In this document: piece after piece, positions 37,319 to 46,614 of the stretch
How positions within the stretch are numbered: position 1 is the first letter of the stretch
How the letters are laid out: each line of letters starts with the position of its first letter
Origin: JAKZVK01 sp965237575
GTDB taxonomy: Bacteria; Acidobacteriota; Terriglobia; Bryobacterales; UBA6623
DNA length: 64,000 bases
Assembly: GCA_965237575.1 (NCBI GenBank)
Contig: CBDEGI010000004.1
Coordinates: 992,001 to 1,056,000, forward strand
Reading direction: 5' to 3'
Notes under the pieces: model-generated
Told to the model about the DNA's origin: nothing
Seen by the model: the letters and a program-made list of their open reading frames with translations, nothing else
The model's database searches: none
Made by a program: the position numbers and the translations under genes

Positions 37319-38254
37319 ATGGACTGGGCGCAACTCTGGGAAATCTTGACCTTGCCGGACAACGTGCCGATTTTCGGCGTGATGATCCTGATCCCGTTCT
37401 ACACCTGGTACGCGCTACGGCAAGGGTTCGCCAACGACCGGCTGATCGAACAACTCGAGGCCGACCCGGAGATGGCCAAGACGCACCACCGCAAGACGTT
37501 CCCGTTCAAGAAGGGCTGGGCTCGCGAGGTGCACGTCTGGCCGTTCTTGCTGCGCATCGAGTTCCTGGCGGCCGTGATCGTGACCGCCATTCTGATGGTG
37601 TGGTCGATTGCTCTCGACGCACCCCTCGAGGAGCCGGCGAATCCGACCCTGACCATGAACCCCGCCAAGGCCCCCTGGTACTTTCTGGGCCTGCAGGAGA
37701 TGCTGGTCTACTTCGACCCCTGGATCGCGGGCGTGGTGATGCCGACATTGATCATCGTGGGGCTGATGGTGATTCCTTACATCGACACCAACCCGCTGGG
37801 CAACGGCTACTACACCTTCAAGCAGCGCAAATGGGCGATCTGCGCCTTCTTGTTCGGCTTCCTCGTGCTGTGGTGCGTTATGGTCGTGATCGGCACGATC
37901 ATCCGCGGCCCCGGTTGGATGTGGTTCTGGCCGGGAGCTACCTGGGACCACAACAAGCTGGTTTTCGAGGTGAACCGCGACCTGCACGAGGTCGTCGGCA
38001 TCTCGGATCCGGTCCTGGCGGGGATCTTCGGCCTCATCGTCGTGGCCGGCTTCTACGTGGTCGTGGGGTACGGCGTCCACAAGATCATGACGATGAGCGA
38101 ATTCAACCGCAAGATTCTCGCGCGGATGACAGCTCTGCAATACCTGACGCTGCAGATCCTGTTGATCAGCATGATCAGCCTGCCGGCGAAAATCCTTGTG
38201 CGTCTTCTGTTCCGAATCAAGTACGTTTGGGTAACGCCGTGGTTCAACGTCTAG
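37319..38254 (+). CDS. Cytochrome b C-terminal subunit (subunit IV-like)
   Basis: 311 residues from ATG at 37319, GTTAGGGAG upstream. The quinol-site motif appears as NPAKAPWYFLGLQEMLVYFDPW, with APWY in place of PEWY/PPWY, a form known from low-potential menaquinone complexes. Membrane helices lie at about 20-35, 85-105, 135-160, 180-205, 235-260 and 275-295, more than the three of plant subunit IV. It completes the cytochrome b core of the complex in the inner membrane. The APWY motif suggests menaquinol as donor, an inference. Confidence 0.9.
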   Translation: MDWAQLWEILTLPDNVPIFGVMILIPFYTWYALRQGFANDRLIEQLEADPEMAKTHHRKTFPFKKGWAREVHVWPFLLRIEFLAAVIVTAILMVWSIALDAPLEEPANPTLTMNPAKAPWYFLGLQEMLVYFDPWIAGVVMPTLIIVGLMVIPYIDTNPLGNGYYTFKQRKWAICAFLFGFLVLWCVMVVIGTIIRGPGWMWFWPGATWDHNKLVFEVNRDLHEVVGISDPVLAGIFGLIVVAGFYVVVGYGVHKIMTMSEFNRKILARMTALQYLTLQILLISMISLPAKILVRLLFRIKYVWVTPWFNV

Positions 38255-38340
38255 CGGCGCCCGTTGCGGGTTTTCTTTCTTTGGGGCACCGCTCCTCGTC
38301 TGGAAGGAACCGGCAAGCAACGCGAATATGGGGAGCTTGA

Positions 38341-41300
38341 ATGGCTGAAACTCCGACTCCAGAACAAGATCCGGTCGTCACCAAATCACTGAGCGTGCCG
38401 CTGCTGGTGTCGACACTCATCCTGATGCTGTCGCTCGTCTGGGCCCTCTACGACGAGGTCTGGGCGATGCGCCCGTGGAAACAGTATCAGGCGGACTTTA
38501 TTGAACTGTACAAGGCGCACTTGACGAAGGTGAAACCCGAGCAAGCCGGACGTGAGCAGGAGGTCAAGGAGTCCGGTGAATACGCGGAGCTCAGCGCTCA
38601 AGTCGCAGAAGCCGAGGCAGCGGCCGCTGAGCAGATTGACGAGATCGACCGCATCGTCCGCAACGGCGTCACGCCAAGAATGAGGGTTTCCCGCCAGGCC
38701 TACCAAACGCTTCGCAGCGAGGTCGACGCCATCAACTATCAGATCGAGACCACCGAGAGCGAATCGAGCAAGCAATCATTGCAGGAGGACATCGACGAGA
38801 TCCGGCAGCGTGACGTGGAAGTCGAGCTGGCCCTCGAAGACGGCTCCGGCGGGACCGAGACCGTCAAGATGAAATACGCGGCATGGGAGACCGAGTTCAG
38901 GCGACTACAAGACCGACGCGTCGAGCTGCAGGCCCAGCGCGCCCGCTTGACTGAGCCCGCCAGCGCCTTGCGCCGCCAGCGAGACGCCTACCTCAACGAG
39001 CAGCTTTTCGGATTGACGGCTACCGGCGTCGACGGCCTGATCAACAAGATGGACAACTTCGGCATTGACATCAAGCAGATCCATCTCAATGACATCGACT
39101 TGGTGGACCGGTGCGAGTCCTGCCATTTAGGCACGCGCGAGCCCGTGATGATCACAGCCGCGGATATGGGCGGCCGGGCCGAGTTCGTCAGCCATCCCTC
39201 GCGTGACCTACTTGACATTCACGACCCCGAGCGCTTCGGCTGCACCCCTTGTCACAACGGTAACGGGCGCGCCACGCGGAGCATCACCAAGGGCCACGGT
39301 CGTCACAAGTTCTGGCTGTGGCCAATGTGGGAGAAAGAGAACACGGAAGCCGGCTGCCACCAGTGCCACGCGCGGGAGATCGTGACCGAGCACGCCGACG
39401 TGCTCAACAAAGGCCGGAATCTGTTCATGAACCGCGGCTGCTGGGGTTGCCACCGCCTTGAGGGATTCGACTCGGAGTCCGACCGCTTAGCCGCCGTCCG
39501 CCAGCAGATGCAGGTGATGCGCGATGAACGTGCCGCCATCGACAAGGAACAGCGCTTCAGCTTGGAGCAGGGTGATTTGGCCGAAGACAACGAAACCGCA
39601 CAAGCCTTCTACGGCCGGGGCGAGGAACTGCGGCTTCGTCTGAGCAAGCTCGATGCCGAGTTTCACACGTTGCGCGTCGAGCAGGCCAGTGTGGCTCAAG
39701 AAGCCAAGAAGTTCGGTCCCAGCCTGCGCGAGATCAGAGTCAAAGACCGCAAGGAGTGGATACCGGTTTGGCTCAAGGACCCGCACGAGTTCCGTCCCGG
39801 CAGCAAGATGCCGGTCTTCCGCTTGCTCGATGAAGAGATTCAGGCGATCTCCGCGTACCTCTGGCAAAACGCTCTCGATGCGGAACTCGAGCAGCACGCT
39901 CCCGGCAATGCGACGAACGGCAAGGAGCTGTTCGAGACCCGCGGTTGCATGGGCTGCCACTCGATGGGCGACGGTGAGGAGAGATTCGGTGGTACCTTCG
40001 CCGCGAACCTCAGTCGGGTTGGGGAGAAGACGAATTACAACTTCCTCGTCCGCTGGATCAGCAACCCCCACGAGTTGACGCCTGATCCCGACCAAGGGCC
40101 CGACGACGTCCGGCTCCTTCCGATCATGCCGAACCTTCGGCTCAGCCCTCAAGAAGCTCGCGATATCGCCAGCTACCTGATGGAGCGAAAAACCGACGCT
40201 ACGTATCCAGCGGCTGACTTCATGGACGACCCCGAGCTCGCCGCACAGGGCTTGCCCCTCATTCGCCACTACGGTTGCTCGGGCTGCCACGAAATCCGTG
40301 GACTCGAGACCGAGGGGCGCATCGGCACGGAGTTGACCACCGAGGGCAGCAAACCCATCGAGCGCCTCGACTTCGCCCTACTAACGCATGAAGCCGAGCA
40401 CGACGGCTGGTACAACCATAAGGGCTTTTTCGACCGCAAGCTCCAAAACCCGGCTATCTACGACGAGGGCAAGATCCGGCCGCATCTTGAGAAGCTTCGC
40501 ATGCCGAACTTCAACCTCACAGATGACGAGATTACCGCGCTAACGACCTTCCTGCTCGGGGCGGTCGAGTCGGTGTTGCCGGAGCAATATCGGTACTTGC
40601 CGGAGGATCAGCGGGCCGACGTGCAGAAAGGTTGGTGGATCGTTAGCCGATACAACTGTACCGGCTGCCACCAAATCAAGCCCGGCGACGTGACCTCATT
40701 CATGACGATTCCTCGCTATGACGACCCGAACTGGGCGGAACAGTTCCCGCCTCAGCTCTATGGAGAAGGTGCGAGAGTTCAGCCCGATTGGCTGCTCGGT
40801 TTCCTTGAGAACCCCGCGCTCAGCGAAAGCGACATTCATCGTAACGGGCTGCGCCAGTATCTTGAGGCCCGCATGCCCAGCTTCGGTTTCTCCGATCGTC
40901 AGGTGGGGACCCTAATGCGGTTCTTTATGGCGCGCTCCACTCAGCCGCACCCTTATATCCCCGACCAAATCGAGCCGCTAACGCCGGCCGAGCAGACCAT
41001 GGGGCGGCAGCTTTTCACCAGCCGAGGCGCGCCCTGCCTGCGGTGCCATATGACCGGCAGCCCAGCACACGATCGCAACGCCACGGCCCCGAACTTCTTG
41101 ACTGCCACCGCGCGGCTCAAGCCGGATTGGACGTTCCGATGGATGATCGAGCCGGCGATGATTGCGCCCGGTACCGCCATGCCGTCCGAACTGTTCCGGA
41201 TCGAAGGCGGTCGCTGGATCTTCAACGGTCCGCTGCCACGGTCGCTGCGTGGATACGAAAAAGATCACGCCCAGTTACTGGTGCGATACATGTTCCAGCT

Positions 41301-41346
41301 CGACACGGCGGAAGTCCGCCGCTTGACGGCGAGCGGAGTACAATGA
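38341..41346 (+). CDS. Membrane-anchored octaheme cytochrome c of the bc complex
   Basis: 1001 residues from ATG at 38341. One N-terminal helix (LLVSTLILMLSLVWALYDEVW) is followed by a long charged coiled coil (about 45-240). Eight CxxCH motifs start at residues 258, 301, 339, 367, 536, 646, 773 and 899. The first four sit close together; the last four belong to spaced mono-heme c modules, some with the KMPxF and MPNF-type Met ligand loops. It probably takes electrons from the Rieske protein and passes them to an oxidase or other acceptor in the periplasm. It replaces cytochrome c1/f. Length and heme number are unusual for a bc partner. Confidence 0.9.
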   Translation: MAETPTPEQDPVVTKSLSVPLLVSTLILMLSLVWALYDEVWAMRPWKQYQADFIELYKAHLTKVKPEQAGREQEVKESGEYAELSAQVAEAEAAAAEQIDEIDRIVRNGVTPRMRVSRQAYQTLRSEVDAINYQIETTESESSKQSLQEDIDEIRQRDVEVELALEDGSGGTETVKMKYAAWETEFRRLQDRRVELQAQRARLTEPASALRRQRDAYLNEQLFGLTATGVDGLINKMDNFGIDIKQIHLNDIDLVDRCESCHLGTREPVMITAADMGGRAEFVSHPSRDLLDIHDPERFGCTPCHNGNGRATRSITKGHGRHKFWLWPMWEKENTEAGCHQCHAREIVTEHADVLNKGRNLFMNRGCWGCHRLEGFDSESDRLAAVRQQMQVMRDERAAIDKEQRFSLEQGDLAEDNETAQAFYGRGEELRLRLSKLDAEFHTLRVEQASVAQEAKKFGPSLREIRVKDRKEWIPVWLKDPHEFRPGSKMPVFRLLDEEIQAISAYLWQNALDAELEQHAPGNATNGKELFETRGCMGCHSMGDGEERFGGTFAANLSRVGEKTNYNFLVRWISNPHELTPDPDQGPDDVRLLPIMPNLRLSPQEARDIASYLMERKTDATYPAADFMDDPELAAQGLPLIRHYGCSGCHEIRGLETEGRIGTELTTEGSKPIERLDFALLTHEAEHDGWYNHKGFFDRKLQNPAIYDEGKIRPHLEKLRMPNFNLTDDEITALTTFLLGAVESVLPEQYRYLPEDQRADVQKGWWIVSRYNCTGCHQIKPGDVTSFMTIPRYDDPNWAEQFPPQLYGEGARVQPDWLLGFLENPALSESDIHRNGLRQYLEARMPSFGFSDRQVGTLMRFFMARSTQPHPYIPDQIEPLTPAEQTMGRQLFTSRGAPCLRCHMTGSPAHDRNATAPNFLTATARLKPDWTFRWMIEPAMIAPGTAMPSELFRIEGGRWIFNGPLPRSLRGYEKDHAQLLVRYMFQLDTAEVRRLTASGVQ

Positions 41347-41438
41347 GGGGTGCTAGCTGGCAATTCTTACCACATGGCAAGTTACATGCCCCCGGTTTAT
41401 CGGAAAATTGTCCTAAAAGGAAGAGGAAGGTATTGAGT

Positions 41439-42221
41439 ATGTTGTCATCAAGGAAAGTTTTCGAATTTCTGGCGCTGGGCCTGCTGGTCGTGGCTCTCGG
41501 CTGCGGCGGCGGAGACGAAACCGCTGACGCGCCCGAAGCCGAAACCGCCGACTACTTCAAAGTAGACCCCGCGACGGCGGCGACCGTTACGGGCAAGGTT
41601 GCCATCGAAGGCGACACGCCGAAGGCGCTGATGCGCGCCATCAACATGAGCGCCGAGCCCGACTGCGGCAAGCTGCACGACAAGGCTCCGATGGCTGAAG
41701 TCGTCGTTCGTACCGACGGAGGCTTGCAGAATGTTTTCGTGTGGGTGAAAGCCGGCTTGGAGGGCAAGAAGTTCGAGGTGTCGAAAGACGCCGCCCAGCT
41801 CGACCAAAAGGGCTGCATCTACACGCCGCACGTTGTTGCGCTGCAAACAAGGCAGATGCTCAAGGTCTCAAATAGCGATCCGACCACCCACAACGTCCAC
41901 CCGCTGCCGAAGGTAAACCGCGAGTGGAATAAGTCCCAACCGGGGGGTGCGTCCGACATCGAGTACCAGTTTGCGCGGCAGGAGATTATGCTGCCGGTCA
42001 AGTGCAACATCCACCCGTGGATGCGGTCGTACATCAACGTGGTCGATCACCCCTTCTTCGCCGTGAGCGGCGCCGACGGCGCCTTCGAGATTAAGGGGCT
42101 TCCTCCGGGAACCTACACCATCGAGGCTCACCACGAGCGGTTGGGTACAAAAGAGATCAGCGTGACCGTGGGCGACGCCGAGTCGAAAGAGATTGCCTTC
42201 TCGTACAACGCAGCCGGCTGA
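41439..42221 (+). CDS. Cupredoxin-like lipoprotein with a carboxypeptidase-regulatory-like domain
   Basis: 260 residues from ATG at 41439 with AGGAAGAGGAAGG upstream; the frame is open further upstream but would overlap the cytochrome gene. A lipoprotein signal ends ALGC at Cys22. Residues about 45-190 look like a cupredoxin: THNVHP gives one His, and CNIHPWM gives Cys, His and Met of a type 1 copper site. The C-terminal region ADGAFEIKGLPPGTYTIEAHHE is a carboxypeptidase-regulatory-like fold. Coming directly after the octaheme cytochrome, it is a candidate mobile or tethered electron carrier. The copper site is inferred from motif spacing. Confidence 0.75.
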   Translation: MLSSRKVFEFLALGLLVVALGCGGGDETADAPEAETADYFKVDPATAATVTGKVAIEGDTPKALMRAINMSAEPDCGKLHDKAPMAEVVVRTDGGLQNVFVWVKAGLEGKKFEVSKDAAQLDQKGCIYTPHVVALQTRQMLKVSNSDPTTHNVHPLPKVNREWNKSQPGGASDIEYQFARQEIMLPVKCNIHPWMRSYINVVDHPFFAVSGADGAFEIKGLPPGTYTIEAHHERLGTKEISVTVGDAESKEIAFSYNAAG

Positions 42222-43143
42222 GTCAAGTCCGGCCGAGTCGCACGGGCTGCACCGCTTCGCGGTCTTCACCGCGGCCTCGACGTTTTGCTTGATCATTGCC
42301 GGAGCGCTGGTGACAAGCCGGGACGCGGGGCTGTCCGTGCCCGACTGGCCGCTTTCCTACGGTCAATGGATGCCGCCCATGGTGGGCGGCATCTTCTATG
42401 AGCACGGCCATCGCATGATCGCGAGCTTTGTGGGCCTGCTGACGATCATCCTCGCTGTGTGGCTTCAGGTAGCGGAAAGCCGCCGCTGGGTGCGCCATGT
42501 CGGCTTCGCGGCGCTCGGTGCGGTGATCGCCCAGGGACTACTGGGCGGGTTGACCGTGATCTTTCTGTTGCCGACGGCCGTGTCGGTCGGCCATGCCTGC
42601 CTGGCGCAGCTCTTTTTCACAATGACCGTCAGCCTGGCCTTCGTCACGTCGCCGGGTTGGCGGCCACCGACCGGAGAGCCTGCCTCGCTCGACGACGCCG
42701 GCCGGCCTCCGCTCTCGCAACTCTGCTTGATGATGAACATTGCGATCTTCGGGCAACTGGCGCTCGGCGCCGCCTTTCGGCACAAAGGGGTGGGGATCAT
42801 CCCGCACCTTGTCGGCGCGGGTGTGGTGGCGGCCATGGTCGTGTGGCTGCTGGTGCGCGTCATCACCCGCTACCAGGACTGGCCGCGCATCCAGCGCTGG
42901 GCGCTGCTGCTCAACGGGATGGTCATGCTACAACTCGTACTCGGCGCCGGCGCGTACTGGATTCGCGTTGTCACCCAAGACGCCCCACAGCCGCTGCTGC
43001 CGATGGTGACCCTCACCGTGGCGCACGTGGCCTTGGGAGCGCTGCTGTTGGCGACAAGCGTGCTACTCACGATCCAGGTACACTACAGACTTCGGCGGCG
43101 ATACGCCGATCTCCCACACCGAACGATCCCCGCCGCTACATGA
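42193..43143 (+). CDS. ctaA: Heme A synthase (COX15/CtaA family)
   Basis: 316 residues from TTG at 42193, overlapping the cupredoxin gene by 29 nt; an internal start is possible. Eight-helix COX15 fold: AGALVTSRDAGLSVPDWPLSYGQ, FYEHGHRMIASFVG with the conserved His, SVGHACLAQLFF, and the second-half repeats KGVGIIPHLVGAG and VAHVALGALLL. The enzyme oxidises the methyl group of heme O to give heme A for aa3/caa3 oxidases. The stop codon overlaps the ctaB start (ATGA). No oxidase subunit gene is visible in the window. Confidence 0.9.
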   Translation: MPSRTTQPAESSPAESHGLHRFAVFTAASTFCLIIAGALVTSRDAGLSVPDWPLSYGQWMPPMVGGIFYEHGHRMIASFVGLLTIILAVWLQVAESRRWVRHVGFAALGAVIAQGLLGGLTVIFLLPTAVSVGHACLAQLFFTMTVSLAFVTSPGWRPPTGEPASLDDAGRPPLSQLCLMMNIAIFGQLALGAAFRHKGVGIIPHLVGAGVVAAMVVWLLVRVITRYQDWPRIQRWALLLNGMVMLQLVLGAGAYWIRVVTQDAPQPLLPMVTLTVAHVALGALLLATSVLLTIQVHYRLRRRYADLPHRTIPAAT

Positions 43144-44036
43144 GATCGCAGGCCTCCACCGCACAGACCGTCTTCTCGGATGCCCAGGCGTTCGTAGGGG
43201 ACTATCTCGAACTGACCAAGCCGAGCGTCGTATGGCTGATCTTGATGTCAGCCGCCGTTGGTTTCTACATGGCGCCGGTGCCGCTGGACGTGCTCATGCT
43301 GCTGCACGCGATGTTGGGCACAGCGTTGCTGACAGCGGGGACCGGCGCGCTGAATCAATGGCTCGAGCGCGAAGCCGATGGCAAGATGCGGCGGACCGAA
43401 AACCGTCCCTTACCGGCCGGACGCCTTCGCTCCGGCCCGGCTCTCGTCTTCGGAGTCCTGCTTTCCCTCGCGGGCTTGGTTTACCTGCTGGTCGCCGTGA
43501 ATCCCCTTACCGCACTGCTCGGGTTATTGACCTGGGGGTCGTACCTGGGCCTCTACACTCCGCTCAAGTCGCGCACCTGGCTCTCGACGTTGGTGGGCTC
43601 CTTCCCGGGAGCGATGCCGCCGATGATCGGCTGGGCCGCCGCCCACAACGAGATCGGCATCGAGGCATTGGTGCTGTTCGCGATCTTGTTCCTGTGGCAG
43701 TTTCCTCACTTCTACTCCATCGCTTGGATGTACCGGGAAGACTACGCCCGCGCGGGCATCCGGATGTTACCGGTGGTCGAGCCCGACGGGGCTTCGACCG
43801 GGCGCCAGATCGTGTGGTATGCGGCGGCGCTGCTGCCCGTCAGTCTGGCGCCGGTATGGCTGGGTATGGCCGGCTTCGTCTACTTGGTGGCGGCGCTGGC
43901 GCTGGGGCTCGCGTACTTATATTTCGGAGTCGTTCTCGCCCGCGCCAAGACGGGCGCCGATGCCCGCCGGCTGCTGCAAGTCTCAGTGGTGTACCTCCCT
44001 CTGTTGTACGTTTTCCTCGTGGCCGACCGGCTCTAG
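43140..44036 (+). CDS. ctaB: Heme O synthase (protoheme IX farnesyltransferase)
   Basis: 298 residues from ATG at 43140, four-base overlap with ctaA. UbiA-superfamily motifs: LTKPSVVWLILMSAAVGF, the first Asp-rich motif in NQWLEREADGKMRRTENRPLP, YTPLKSRTWLSTLVGSFPGAMPPMIGW, and the second motif YREDYARAGIRMLPVVEPDG. It adds a farnesyl group to heme B in the inner membrane, the step before heme A synthase. It ends the respiratory operon. Placing both heme A genes behind a bc-type complex suggests that a heme A oxidase is its acceptor. Confidence 0.95.
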   Translation: MRSQASTAQTVFSDAQAFVGDYLELTKPSVVWLILMSAAVGFYMAPVPLDVLMLLHAMLGTALLTAGTGALNQWLEREADGKMRRTENRPLPAGRLRSGPALVFGVLLSLAGLVYLLVAVNPLTALLGLLTWGSYLGLYTPLKSRTWLSTLVGSFPGAMPPMIGWAAAHNEIGIEALVLFAILFLWQFPHFYSIAWMYREDYARAGIRMLPVVEPDGASTGRQIVWYAAALLPVSLAPVWLGMAGFVYLVAALALGLAYLYFGVVLARAKTGADARRLLQVSVVYLPLLYVFLVADRL

Positions 44037-44107
44037 CCTCGGCTGGATGCGCGGAACAAGCCGCGTAACCGCGCCTTAATGCTAGATGAAATGAGAAGAC
44101 CCGCACG

Positions 44108-45574
44108 CTATTCAGCGAACCGCATCGAATACAAATCCGCGTCGCGCAGGACGAAGCGCAACCGAACGGGCTTCTCCGCGAGTCTCGCTAGGGGATTTCG
44201 GTCCGTCCGCCCTTGCGGGCGCTGCCACCGTACTTCACCTTCGATTTCATCCCCGTAGATGACCGGCGAATGCTCGAGCGCGAAGCCGGGTATGGGATCG
44301 CCGTCGGCGTCCTGCACCTCCACGCGAATACTGCCCGCGGCCGAGGTGGAGTAGTTGAGAACGAGCCGACTGCCCTGGAAGATGAGCGGCTTGGTCACCA
44401 ACTCACCGCCGTGATAGCCGGCGTGCACGGAGACAAACCCGTCCGTCCGCACGACCATGCGCTCGAGGTGGTTGGTCGGATACGTGTAGTGGCGCGCGAC
44501 GTACAGCGAAATCTCGCCGGGCGCGGTCTCCGCGAGCCCGCGCGACACCGCGTTCGTGCGATGCACCCAGTTGCGCGGATCGCGTCCAGGACGGATGAAG
44601 GCTTCGAGGAAACGGTTCCAATGCAGCCCGTCGCGGCTGCTCATGAAGACGCTCTCGGAGATGCCTCCGTGCGGCGGCTCATCGACCAGCGCCCGCCACG
44701 GCATGAACCGTTTGGGGAAGGCCAGATAGATGTGCGGCGCGCGGAAGTAGGGGATCGTGGCGTTGGTGTAGAGGTGCTCAGGCGGCGCGTCGCCGAACTC
44801 GGCCCACTCGCCCGGCGTCCAATGGAGAAAGTCTTTCGACGTGGCGGTCTTGATGGTGCGCACGCCTTGGGTGAAGTCGCGATAGACGGCGACGTAGAGG
44901 TTGCGCTCGCCGTCCCAGAAGGCCACGTTTTGCGAGTCGAATTTGCCGTCGCTGATGATGGGTTCGTCTTGCATCTTTTCCCAGCGGATGCCGTCGGCCG
45001 ACTTGAGCGCAATCAACGGTCCGCCCGCCACCGCCTTGTAATGCTCCGACGCGGGCGCGGCTGGGTTGCCGTCGATGAACGGCGCAAAGTTGTGCGCGCC
45101 CTCGCCCATCCAGATGATGCTGTTGTCCTTCGAGCCGTTGAACTCGTAGAGACCCAGCGAGGGCCGCGTCCAGTGGATGCCATCGGTGCTCTCGGCGTAG
45201 GCGGTGAGTTGGTCGTGCGCCGGCGGAACTGTCTCGTCGGGCCCCACCACCGATCGAATGACGTAGTCCGGATGGACGCTGCCGCGGTAGTACAGACGAT
45301 AGCGGTCGCCGTCTTGAAGCATGGTCACGTAGAGGCTCGTGTTGCCTTCCCACGGCTGGTCGAAGCTGAACACCTTGCCCGCCGAGCGGGGCGAGTGCAA
45401 ACGCAGCTCGACGTCGTTCATCGACTCGATCAGGTAGTCATCCACGAACAGCTCGAGGCGCGAACCAATGTTGACTGCCTGACCGCCCGACTCATGAGAC
45501 GCCGGTTCAGCGGCAACAGGCGACAGGAGCAGCGAATAGAGAACGAGAACAGCTGCGTACTTGGCGAATGGCAT
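44108..45574 (-). CDS. Secreted five-bladed-propeller protein, GH32/GH43-like
   Basis: 488 residues from ATG at 45572-45574 with GGAGAG upstream; longer frames begin in repeat-rich sequence. MPFAKYAAVLVLYSLLLSPVAA is a Sec signal. Then RLELFVDDYLIESM, TAYAESTDGIHWTRPSLGLYEF, SADGIRWEKM, DSQNVAFWDGERNLYVAVYRDF and SRDGLHWNRF, repeated blades with S.DG..W, as in GH32/GH43/GH68 relatives. Members in Planctomycetes and Acidobacteria are annotated as hypothetical or glycosidase-like. A C-terminal beta-sandwich-like part (about 390-488) follows. The three acidic catalytic residues cannot be assigned with confidence. Confidence 0.7.
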   Translation of the reverse strand: MPFAKYAAVLVLYSLLLSPVAAEPASHESGGQAVNIGSRLELFVDDYLIESMNDVELRLHSPRSAGKVFSFDQPWEGNTSLYVTMLQDGDRYRLYYRGSVHPDYVIRSVVGPDETVPPAHDQLTAYAESTDGIHWTRPSLGLYEFNGSKDNSIIWMGEGAHNFAPFIDGNPAAPASEHYKAVAGGPLIALKSADGIRWEKMQDEPIISDGKFDSQNVAFWDGERNLYVAVYRDFTQGVRTIKTATSKDFLHWTPGEWAEFGDAPPEHLYTNATIPYFRAPHIYLAFPKRFMPWRALVDEPPHGGISESVFMSSRDGLHWNRFLEAFIRPGRDPRNWVHRTNAVSRGLAETAPGEISLYVARHYTYPTNHLERMVVRTDGFVSVHAGYHGGELVTKPLIFQGSRLVLNYSTSAAGSIRVEVQDADGDPIPGFALEHSPVIYGDEIEGEVRWQRPQGRTDRNPLARLAEKPVRLRFVLRDADLYSMRFAE

Positions 45575-45888
45575 GACTCTCTCCAGAGGGACTCCGGTCC
45601 AGAGTACTACTTTCGCGCGGGTCGCTTCGGGGGCAGCGGGCTCCCAACCGCTGTCGAGAAGAGAAACGCCACTACCGAGGAGTAAGGCGGTCCGCAGGAT
45701 CTCAGTACGTCGGCCTGCCACTCTGAGCCGCGGGCGTAAGCCTGCGTTGATCTTCTTCTGCTTGCCACGGCGGCCGCCGACTGCATGACAACGACCTCTC
45801 GCGCCCCTGCACCTCAAACGCGCGCTCACGCCCGCGGCTCTGACTGGTGGGTCGGGCGGTCACGCTCCGCGCGGCGCGGAGTGGCGGG
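45575..45888. other. Intergenic region holding a family D element
   Basis: 314 bp between the propeller gene and the methyltransferase. Only the repeat at 45721-45843 is recognisable. Confidence 0.5.
45721..45843. repeat. Family D inverted-pair element, second copy
   Basis: Left arm CTGAGCCGCGGGCGTAAGCC continuing TGCGTTGA; right arm CTCAAACGCGCGC, CACGCCCGCGGCTCTGA. Same length class (123 bp) and layout as 31451-31570, with an unrelated centre. Confidence 0.72.
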
Positions 45889-46614
45889 CTAAGGCGCGAG
45901 GCGTCGGTAGGGGTTTGGGGCTACGGGGCGCGTCCACTCCATGATCAAGACCGCCGGGACGAACCGCGCTTTCTCGAAGCGCTCCTCCTCGCCCATGTCG
46001 ACAAACAGCGGGCGTTCCGGCTCGTCGACGTAGTGCTCGGACGTGTGTGTGGATTGCAGGCCGGCTCGCGCAGCGGCCGCGTGCAACTCTTCCGGTTGGT
46101 AAGGATAGGTCTCGATCTCGTAGACTCGTCCGTCGAATTGGAACGTGCGCTTCCAGCCCCTCTCGGTTGCACTCGGGTGAAAGTCGCTGATCAGAAGGCG
46201 GCCGCCGGGGCGCACCAGGTTCGCCAGTTGTTCCAAAACATCCGCCGGACGCGGCGTGTGTCCCAGCGCCAGCGCGCACAGAACCACGTCGGCGCTTCGC
46301 TCACGGATCGGTGGCTGTTGCAGGTCGCCGCAAGCGACGCAGCCCTCGAAGTCGGGTATCTCGGCCATGGCTTCGGCCAGCATGCCCCGGCTCAAGTCGA
46401 AACCTACGGCCCGGACGCCATCCCGATACGGGTTCCGCAGATGACGCCCGGTGCCGCAAGCGGCGTCGACAAAGACCTTGTCATCGGACACAGGAAGGAG
46501 CGGACGGAGGTGACGGGCTTCCAAGAACAGAAACGGGTTCGGGTCCCACTCCCACGTCTCGGCCCAGAGGTCGTAGGCCTCTCGCGCCGGGAGTCTCAAT
46601 CGTCCAAACCCCAC
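45889..46614 (-). CDS. Class I SAM-dependent methyltransferase
   Basis: 241 residues from GTG at 46612-46614; GGAGG stands 6 nt upstream, and this start lies inside the end of the upstream gene (19-nt overlap). Motif I is VDAACGTGRHL, then AVGFDLSRGMLAEA, DVVLCALALGHTPRP and LANLVRPGGRLLISDFHP. The Methyltransf_11 fold is clear. FHPSATERGWKRTF and the late EERFEKARFVPAVLIMEWTR resemble no subfamily I can name. Coupling to a second methyltransferase with a zinc ribbon suggests they act on the same substrate. Confidence 0.85.
   Translation of the reverse strand: MGFGRLRLPAREAYDLWAETWEWDPNPFLFLEARHLRPLLPVSDDKVFVDAACGTGRHLRNPYRDGVRAVGFDLSRGMLAEAMAEIPDFEGCVACGDLQQPPIRERSADVVLCALALGHTPRPADVLEQLANLVRPGGRLLISDFHPSATERGWKRTFQFDGRVYEIETYPYQPEELHAAAARAGLQSTHTSEHYVDEPERPLFVDMGEEERFEKARFVPAVLIMEWTRPVAPNPYRRLAP

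Noticed and set aside
42459..43139. Upstream extension of ctaB
   Set aside because: The open frame before 43140 is an out-of-frame reading of ctaA; the ATG at 43140 fits the family start and the ATGA overlap.
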